Origin: JAAYDI01 sp052034005
GTDB taxonomy: Bacteria > Planctomycetota > Planctomycetia > Pirellulales > Pirellulaceae
NCBI GenBank assembly: GCA_052034005.1
Contig: JBPOJB010000012.1
Coordinates: forward strand, 1 to 64,000
Length of the DNA: 64,000 nt
Direction of reading: 5' to 3'
How positions within the stretch are numbered: the first letter of the stretch is position 1; every line of letters starts with the position of its first letter. A model generated the notes under the pieces. The model was not told the origin of the DNA. It made no database searches and was given only the letters and a program-made list of their open reading frames with translations. The position numbers and the translations under genes were made by a program. Below are positions 59,501 through 64,000 of the stretch, piece after piece.

Positions 59501-60129
59501 TTTGAACCTCCTCTGACCCATCGGCCCGGACGTGACGGTGCGAGCGGCCCGGCCGGCTCCCCCAGCCGTCCAGAAACGGGGCCCTCCAGCTCACGGTCTC
59601 GCCTTTTCCTTGCTCGAGAGCCCGGTGAAGCCGAGTCTTTCGTCTTTTTTTTTCAAAAAGTCGACAGCCCTTCGTGTGCCGGCCGGACCTGTGCCGGATT
59701 CTCATAACTCCTTACTTTCCAACGCGATATGATTGCGGCGAAAACCCGCAGATACCAACTGGCTGCTCGCGCGATTCGAACGCAAAGCGTTGGCCCATTG
59801 GGACCTGCGCTCGTTTGTCGGGCGATGATTGACGATCGGTTCTGAATCGGTACACTCGGGCCTCTGTGCTAGATGTTGTGTCTGCATCGAGCGCTGCTAC
59901 AATATGTAGTAGTCATCGCCCGCGCGTCTTTCGCATTTGTCGCATTTTCCCAGACCTGGCACGGCGTCTGTTCCGTGATAGTTGCGCGCGTGGGGTGGAG
60001 GACGCGATTGGAAGCGAGTGGAAGCGGTTTTAGGATGCGCCGGCTACGGCCTGATACTGTATATATGTATACTATTCGTCGAGGATTTTGAATTCCAGGA
60101 AGGCGAATGGGTACGGAAGGAGCTGAACC
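59501..60129. other. intergenic region between rplU and nrdJ
   Basis: 629 bases. At 59645-59653 stands a run of nine T after a weakly paired CTCG...CGAG stretch, a doubtful terminator for rplU. The NrdR boxes and promoter lie at 59866-59912. The leader of nrdJ, about 215 bases, includes an AT-rich palindrome-like GTATATATGTATAC at about 60057-60071 and ends with the strong ribosome site GGAAGGAG before 60130. No bL27 gene and no small RNA could be identified. Confidence 0.5.
59866..59912 (+). promoter_or_regulatory. tandem NrdR boxes overlapping the nrdJ promoter
   Basis: Box 1 GTGCTAGATGTTGTGT (59866-59881) and box 2 CTACAATATGTAGTAG (59897-59912) each match 11 of 16 positions of the NrdR consensus ACACWAYATMTWGTGT. 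Their starts are 31 bp apart, three helical turns, the spacing NrdR requires. A promoter TTGTGT-16-TACAAT (59876-59903) has its -35 in box 1 and its -10 in box 2. NrdR-ATP/dATP would block transcription of the reductase gene. Confidence 0.65.
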
Positions 60130-63072
60130 ATGGCGAGTATCGACATCGAACGAAGTCCCATCCAACCGTCGGGCACGCACCCGCGAACGCCATCGCGAGG
60201 TTTGCGGATCGCGCCGTATTTCTGTCCTCCGGCGGTGGCGGACCCTGCGGAGACGGTTGAGTGGGAGTTGCGCAGTGCGGCGATCAAGGACGAGGGCGGC
60301 GGGGTGTTATTTGAGCAGCGGGACTGCGAGATCCCGAAGGACTGGAGTCAGCTCGCGACGAACGTCGTGGTGAGCAAGTATTTTTACGGCGAGGTGGGCA
60401 CGCCGCAGCGGGAGCGGAGCGTGCGGCAGCTGGTCCATCGCGTGGCGCGTACGATCGCCGACTGGGGCCTGGAGGAGGGCTATTTCGCGAGCGTCGACGA
60501 CGGCGAGCAGTTTTATCGCGAGTTGTCGTGGCTGTGCCTTCACCAGCATGGCGCGTTCAATTCACCGGTCTGGTTCAATGTGGGCCTGCATCATCAATAC
60601 GGCATCACGGGGGACCGTTGCAACTGGCGGTGGGATCCGCGCGGCCGCAAGGCCACCAACACGGACAATCCGTACGAGTATCCGCAAGCCTCGGCCTGTT
60701 TCATCCAGAGTGTGGGTGACAACATGGAGGACATCATGGCGTTGGCCACGAGCGAGGCGATGCTGTTCAAGTTCGGGTCCGGGACGGGAACCGACCTGTC
60801 GACGATCCGTTCGCACCGCGAGAAGTTGTCGGGTGGTGGCAAGCCTTCGGGTCCGTTGTCGTTCATGCGTGTCTACGACCAGATTGCGGCGGTGGTCAAA
60901 TCGGGCGGCAAGACGCGGCGTGCGGCGAAGATGCAGTCGCTCAAGATATGGCACCCGGACATCCTGGAGTTCATCGAGTGCAAGTGGAAGGAGGAGAAGA
61001 AGGCCCACGTACTGATCGAGAAAGGCGGGTACGAAGCCAATTTCAACGGGGAGGCCTACAGTTCGATCCTGTTCCAGAACGCCAACCTCTCGGTGCGCGT
61101 GACGGACGAGTTCATGGAGACCATGCAGCAGGACGGGTCCTGGACGACGCGCTGGGTGACGGACGACCGGCAAGCGGGCCCGACCTACGAGGCGCGTGAG
61201 CTATTGAAGCGGATGGCGCAGTGCGCCTGGCACTGCGGCGATCCGGGCGTGCAGTACGACACGACGATCAATCGCTGGCACACCTGCCCCAACTCAGGGC
61301 GGATCAACGCCAGCAATCCCTGTTCGGAGTACATGTTCCTGGACGACACGGCCTGCAATCTGGCCAGCGTCAATCTGTTGAAGTTCCGGCTGCCGGACGG
61401 GACGTTTGACGCCGAGCGGTTCCAGGCGGCCTGTCGGATCTTCTTCATCGCGCAGGAGATCCTGGTGGATCGGTCCAGTTATCCGACGAAGCGGATCGCC
61501 GAGAACAGCCATTATTACCGGCCGCTCGGGCTGGGCTATTCCAACCTGGGGAGCCTGATCATGATGAGCGGCCTGCCGTACGATTCGGACGCCGCGTACG
61601 GGCTGTGCGGCTGCATCACCGCGCTGCTGCACGGGGCGGCGAACCTGGCGAGCGCCGAGTTGGCGGGTGTGCAGGGGCCGTTCGAGCGTTTTGCCGAGAA
61701 CCGTGCGCCGATGCTCCGCGTGATGCAGATGCACCGGGACGCGGTCGAGGACATCCACGACGCCTGCCCGAAATACCTCAAGGACGCGGCCCGCCGGCTG
61801 TGGGACAACGTGCTCCTGGCCGGCCGGCAACACGGCTTCCGCAATGCCCAGGCCACGGTCCTGGCGCCCACGGGCACGATCAGCTTCATGATGGACTGCG
61901 ACACGACGGGCATCGAGCCCGATATCGCGCTGGTCAAGTACAAGCAGCTGGCCGGCGGCGGCTCGATGAAGATCGTCAACCGCTCGGTGCCCAACGGCCT
62001 GCGCGTACTGGGCTACAGCGCCGCGCAGGTGGAGGCGATCGAGCGCTACATCGACGAGCACGACACGATCGAAGGCGCGCCGCACCTGGCAGCGGAGCAC
62101 CTGCCCGTGTTCGACTGCGCGTTCAAGCCGGCCAAGGGCCAGCGCAGCATCGACTGGCGGGCCCACGTGAAGATGATGGCCGCCGCGCAGCCGTTCCTCT
62201 CCGGGGCCATCTCCAAGACCGTGAACATGCCGAGCGAGACGACGCCGGAGGAGATCGCCGACGCCTACCGGTGGGGCTGGGAAATGGGGCTCAAGGCCTT
62301 GGCCATCTACCGGGACGGCTCCAAGCAGAGCCAACCGCTGTCGACCAAATCCGAGACCGACAAGGCGGCGGAGAAGGCGGTCGGACGCCCGCGGCGCGAG
62401 CGGTTGCCCGACACGCGCCAGTCGCTGACCCACAAGTTCAACGTCGGCGGCCATGAGGGCTACATCAACGTCGGCCTGTATCCCGACGGCCGGCCCGGCG
62501 AGCTGTTCCTGACGATGGCCAAGGAAGGGAGCACGGTCGGCGGCATGATGGACGCCTTCGGAACGGCCATCTCGATGAGCCTGCAGTATGGCGTCCCGCT
62601 CGAAGTGCTGGTCAACAAGTTCTCGCACATGCGTTTCGAACCGATGGGGCAGACGGCCAACCCGGACATCCGCATTGCCAAGAGCGTGGTGGACTACATC
62701 TTCCGCTGGCTGGGCATGACCTTCCTGCCCGGCTACCGGGAGGCCCACCTCGGGTTGAACCTGCCTCCCGAGGAGAAGCGGGCGGACGCCCAGCCCGGCC
62801 ACGCGGCCGCGGCCGCGGCCGCGGAAATCGTCACGGCGGCCAACCACCATGCGACCGCGGGCGGCAACGGCCGGATCGACTACGCCGCCTTGGAGCGGGC
62901 CGGTGTGGCGGTGAAGAGCGACCCGATGGCCGGGCCGCTCTCGTCGGTCAGCGAGCAGTTCGCGCGGTTCCAGTCCGATGCGCCCGCCTGTGACGAGTGC
63001 GGTTCCATCACCGTGCGGAACGGCAACTGCTACCTGTGCCACAATTGCGGCTACAGCATGGGCTGCTCATGA
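60130..63072 (+). CDS. nrdJ: adenosylcobalamin-dependent (class II) ribonucleoside-diphosphate reductase
   Basis: 980 residues. It reduces ribonucleotides to deoxyribonucleotides with a radical from coenzyme B12, so growth does not depend on an oxygen-made tyrosyl radical. The catalytic loop N-P-C-S-E (Asn396, Cys398, Glu400) in the NPCSEYMFLDDTACNLASVN stretch is typical of long NrdJ. ATVLAPTGTISFMMDCDTTG closes the barrel. A separate domain at about 770-880 (HKFNVGGHEGYINVGLYPDG, GMMDAFGTAISMSLQYGVPL) belongs to the TSCPD/NrdJ C-terminal family. A zinc ribbon ends the protein (CDECG...CYLCHNCG). A linker of seven Ala comes from a GCGGCC microsatellite. No ATP-cone is evident at the N-terminus. 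GGAAGGAG precedes the ATG. Confidence 0.96.
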   Translation: MASIDIERSPIQPSGTHPRTPSRGLRIAPYFCPPAVADPAETVEWELRSAAIKDEGGGVLFEQRDCEIPKDWSQLATNVVVSKYFYGEVGTPQRERSVRQLVHRVARTIADWGLEEGYFASVDDGEQFYRELSWLCLHQHGAFNSPVWFNVGLHHQYGITGDRCNWRWDPRGRKATNTDNPYEYPQASACFIQSVGDNMEDIMALATSEAMLFKFGSGTGTDLSTIRSHREKLSGGGKPSGPLSFMRVYDQIAAVVKSGGKTRRAAKMQSLKIWHPDILEFIECKWKEEKKAHVLIEKGGYEANFNGEAYSSILFQNANLSVRVTDEFMETMQQDGSWTTRWVTDDRQAGPTYEARELLKRMAQCAWHCGDPGVQYDTTINRWHTCPNSGRINASNPCSEYMFLDDTACNLASVNLLKFRLPDGTFDAERFQAACRIFFIAQEILVDRSSYPTKRIAENSHYYRPLGLGYSNLGSLIMMSGLPYDSDAAYGLCGCITALLHGAANLASAELAGVQGPFERFAENRAPMLRVMQMHRDAVEDIHDACPKYLKDAARRLWDNVLLAGRQHGFRNAQATVLAPTGTISFMMDCDTTGIEPDIALVKYKQLAGGGSMKIVNRSVPNGLRVLGYSAAQVEAIERYIDEHDTIEGAPHLAAEHLPVFDCAFKPAKGQRSIDWRAHVKMMAAAQPFLSGAISKTVNMPSETTPEEIADAYRWGWEMGLKALAIYRDGSKQSQPLSTKSETDKAAEKAVGRPRRERLPDTRQSLTHKFNVGGHEGYINVGLYPDGRPGELFLTMAKEGSTVGGMMDAFGTAISMSLQYGVPLEVLVNKFSHMRFEPMGQTANPDIRIAKSVVDYIFRWLGMTFLPGYREAHLGLNLPPEEKRADAQPGHAAAAAAAEIVTAANHHATAGGNGRIDYAALERAGVAVKSDPMAGPLSSVSEQFARFQSDAPACDECGSITVRNGNCYLCHNCGYSMGCS

Positions 63073-63429
63073 CAGGAACACGACAACGCCGACCGCCACG
63101 GCGCCGGCCGCGGCCAGCAGGACGGCCGCGCTGCCCATGTCCAGGGCGTCGCGCACGTGCGGATGGAAGTCGCTGGTCACGGCCCGGGCCAGTTGTTCCA
63201 GCGCCGTGTTGAGCATCTCGGCGACAAACACGGCGCTGATGCAGCCAACCACGGCGCACCACCGCCAGGGTTCCAGCCCGACGTAGGCACCGGCCGACAA
63301 CACGGCCACGGCGAATGCGGCGTGCACCCAGAAGCTGCGATGGTGCCGCACGGCGACGCCGCAGCCGCGCAGCGCGTCCGCGAACTTGCGCGCCCAGCTC
63401 CGTGGCTGCCTGGAGAACGTGTCGGTCAT
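63067..63429 (-). CDS. dgkA: diacylglycerol kinase / undecaprenol kinase family membrane protein
   Basis: 120 residues, three membrane helices (FWVHAAFAVAVLSAGAYVGL, WCAVVGCISAVFVAEMLNTA, MGSAAVLLAAAGAVAVGVVV). V-A-E-M-L-N-T-A-L-E is the DagK signature with the catalytic Glu. It phosphorylates diacylglycerol or undecaprenol at the inner membrane. Its 3' end overlaps the nrdJ stop, so the two genes converge. ATG at 63429. Confidence 0.9.
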   Translation of the reverse strand: MTDTFSRQPRSWARKFADALRGCGVAVRHHRSFWVHAAFAVAVLSAGAYVGLEPWRWCAVVGCISAVFVAEMLNTALEQLARAVTSDFHPHVRDALDMGSAAVLLAAAGAVAVGVVVFLS

Positions 63430-63455
63430 GATCCACCTGCCCTGCCCCTGGAATG

Positions 63456-64000
63456 CTACTCGAGCCCCATCATCCCCACCGGCGGAATCTGGACCCCCGC
63501 GACGCGACCCAAACGCCCTTTGGGCAGGAACCGCGGCTCGATCGCGATGGAGGCCCCGATGTTGTCGCGGCCCAGATCCGCGTTGAATGCCAGACGCACC
63601 AACATCGATTCGCCGACGCGCGTGATCGCGATCCGCTCACCGATGTTCCCGGTCGGACCGAGGTCGTACGTGCCGGTCATGTCCAGAATCCACTTGTGGC
63701 TCATCCGGTAGCTGACCGACCCGATCAGCAGCGTGCTGCTGAAGGGGCCTTCCATGGACATGACGCCTCCATAGACCTGCCCGCGTTGCGGACGGCTCAG
63801 CGCCGACCCGAGAGTCACCATCCGCAAGCCGTCGGGGAACGTGTCGACATAGCCGTCCGACAGGATGGTGACGCGATCGCCGAGGTGCCAGCGGAAATCG
63901 TATTCCAGCAACCCCACATATTGCCCGAAGTTGTCCCGGTCGTCGTTCGGGAAAACCGTGCCGTCGATGTCCAGCACGATCCAGTCCGTCACGCGCTGTT
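63456..64000 (-). CDS. LptD/OstA-like outer-membrane protein, C-terminal part (5' end outside window)
   Basis: The frame is open to the right edge. The last 180 residues alternate polar and hydrophobic as outer-membrane beta strands do (DNFGQYVGLLEYDFRWHLGD, STLLIGSVSYRMSHKWILDM, ESMLVRLAFNADLGRDNIGA). The end, IEPRFLPKGRLGRVAGVQIP then PVGMMGLE, is one I recall from planctomycete proteins annotated as LptD-like. The protein would insert lipopolysaccharide or another glycolipid into the outer membrane. No C-terminal aromatic residue closes it, unusual for a barrel. Confidence in a beta-barrel is good, in LptD moderate. Confidence 0.65.
   Translation of the reverse strand, partial: QRVTDWIVLDIDGTVFPNDDRDNFGQYVGLLEYDFRWHLGDRVTILSDGYVDTFPDGLRMVTLGSALSRPQRGQVYGGVMSMEGPFSSTLLIGSVSYRMSHKWILDMTGTYDLGPTGNIGERIAITRVGESMLVRLAFNADLGRDNIGASIAIEPRFLPKGRLGRVAGVQIPPVGMMGLE

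Noticed and set aside
59601..59660. Rho-independent terminator for rplU
   Set aside because: There is a run of nine T, but only a four-base stem with a long loop stands before it and an A run follows; not convincing.
59910..60129. Cobalamin riboswitch in the nrdJ leader
   Set aside because: AGACCTGGC near 59955 recalls part of the B12 box, but the rest of the box and the other conserved elements are missing; a cofactor switch would also more often control transport genes.
1..64000. tRNA, rRNA or transposase genes
   Set aside because: None recognised by eye on either strand; a covariance-model search would settle tRNAs and small RNAs.

Overview
The window is high-GC DNA from a planctomycete, most probably of the order Pirellulales. 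I infer this from gene content: a secreted sulfatase, Tat-exported oxidoreductases, TPR and LRR remnants, a conserved anti-sigma-like membrane protein (50912-53212), a two-helix membrane protein with acyl-carrier-like ends (39184-39882), an LptD-like outer-membrane C-terminus at the right edge, and a class II (B12-dependent) ribonucleotide reductase. No rRNA, tRNA, CRISPR array or transposase gene was found.

Layout. (1) 1-9 kb: accessory DNA with a TPR protein tail, sulfatase, Gfo/Idh/MocA oxidoreductase, AhpD-like protein, serine hydrolase and an endonuclease III-like glycosylase. Three decayed genes lie among them (a lectin-like hydrolase end, an LRR end, a CBM6/beta-helix protein). (2) 9-20.3 kb: a compact minus-strand operon that looks like a sugar-acid catabolic unit: fused E1 alpha/beta, E2, FAH-family hydrolase, 2-hydroxyacid dehydrogenase, two UroD-family methyltransferase-like proteins, KDPG-type aldolase, KDG-type kinase and a malate/L-lactate dehydrogenase. 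A divergent FadR-type regulator sits beside it, with a palindromic operator candidate between the two. (3) 20.4-46.2 kb: exported proteins, nearly all glycan-related (ceramidase-like, a large helical-barrel protein, beta-helix, GH20/alpha-glucuronidase-like with a frameshift, GDPD, GH127-like, GH29-like, Asp-box propeller, TIM-barrel, lyase-like jelly roll, GH99/WbsX-like). This part is sprinkled with intergenic repeat families and one antitoxin/PIN-toxin pair. (4) 46.4-64 kb: core genes on the plus strand: AsmA-like giant protein, MBL hydrolase, membrane protein, ribosome hibernation factor, PTS IIA, HPr, enzyme I, DUF2344 protein, RNase E/G, ribosomal protein bL21 and nrdJ. Diacylglycerol kinase and the LptD-like end follow on the minus strand.

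How it fits together. The exported hydrolases would release sugars and uronic or aldonic acids. The 9-19 kb operon would carry resulting 2-keto-3-deoxy acids to pyruvate and triose phosphate, and the E1/E2 proteins would oxidise a 2-oxo acid. HPr, enzyme I and IIA occur with no sugar permease, so they look like a regulatory phosphorelay. nrdJ has what looks like a textbook NrdR operator: two boxes 31 bp apart laid over its -35 and -10.

Four intergenic repeat families are visible: a 24-bp GGGGTCAGGACTCATTAA tag (3 copies, two of them at the broken ends of genes), a GTGTAACCGCAGG family that has expanded into a 162-bp tandem array, a 162-bp MITE with 34-bp inverted ends, and a GTCCCAACGGGAC hairpin repeat. 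All identifications come from reading the sequence; no database search was run.
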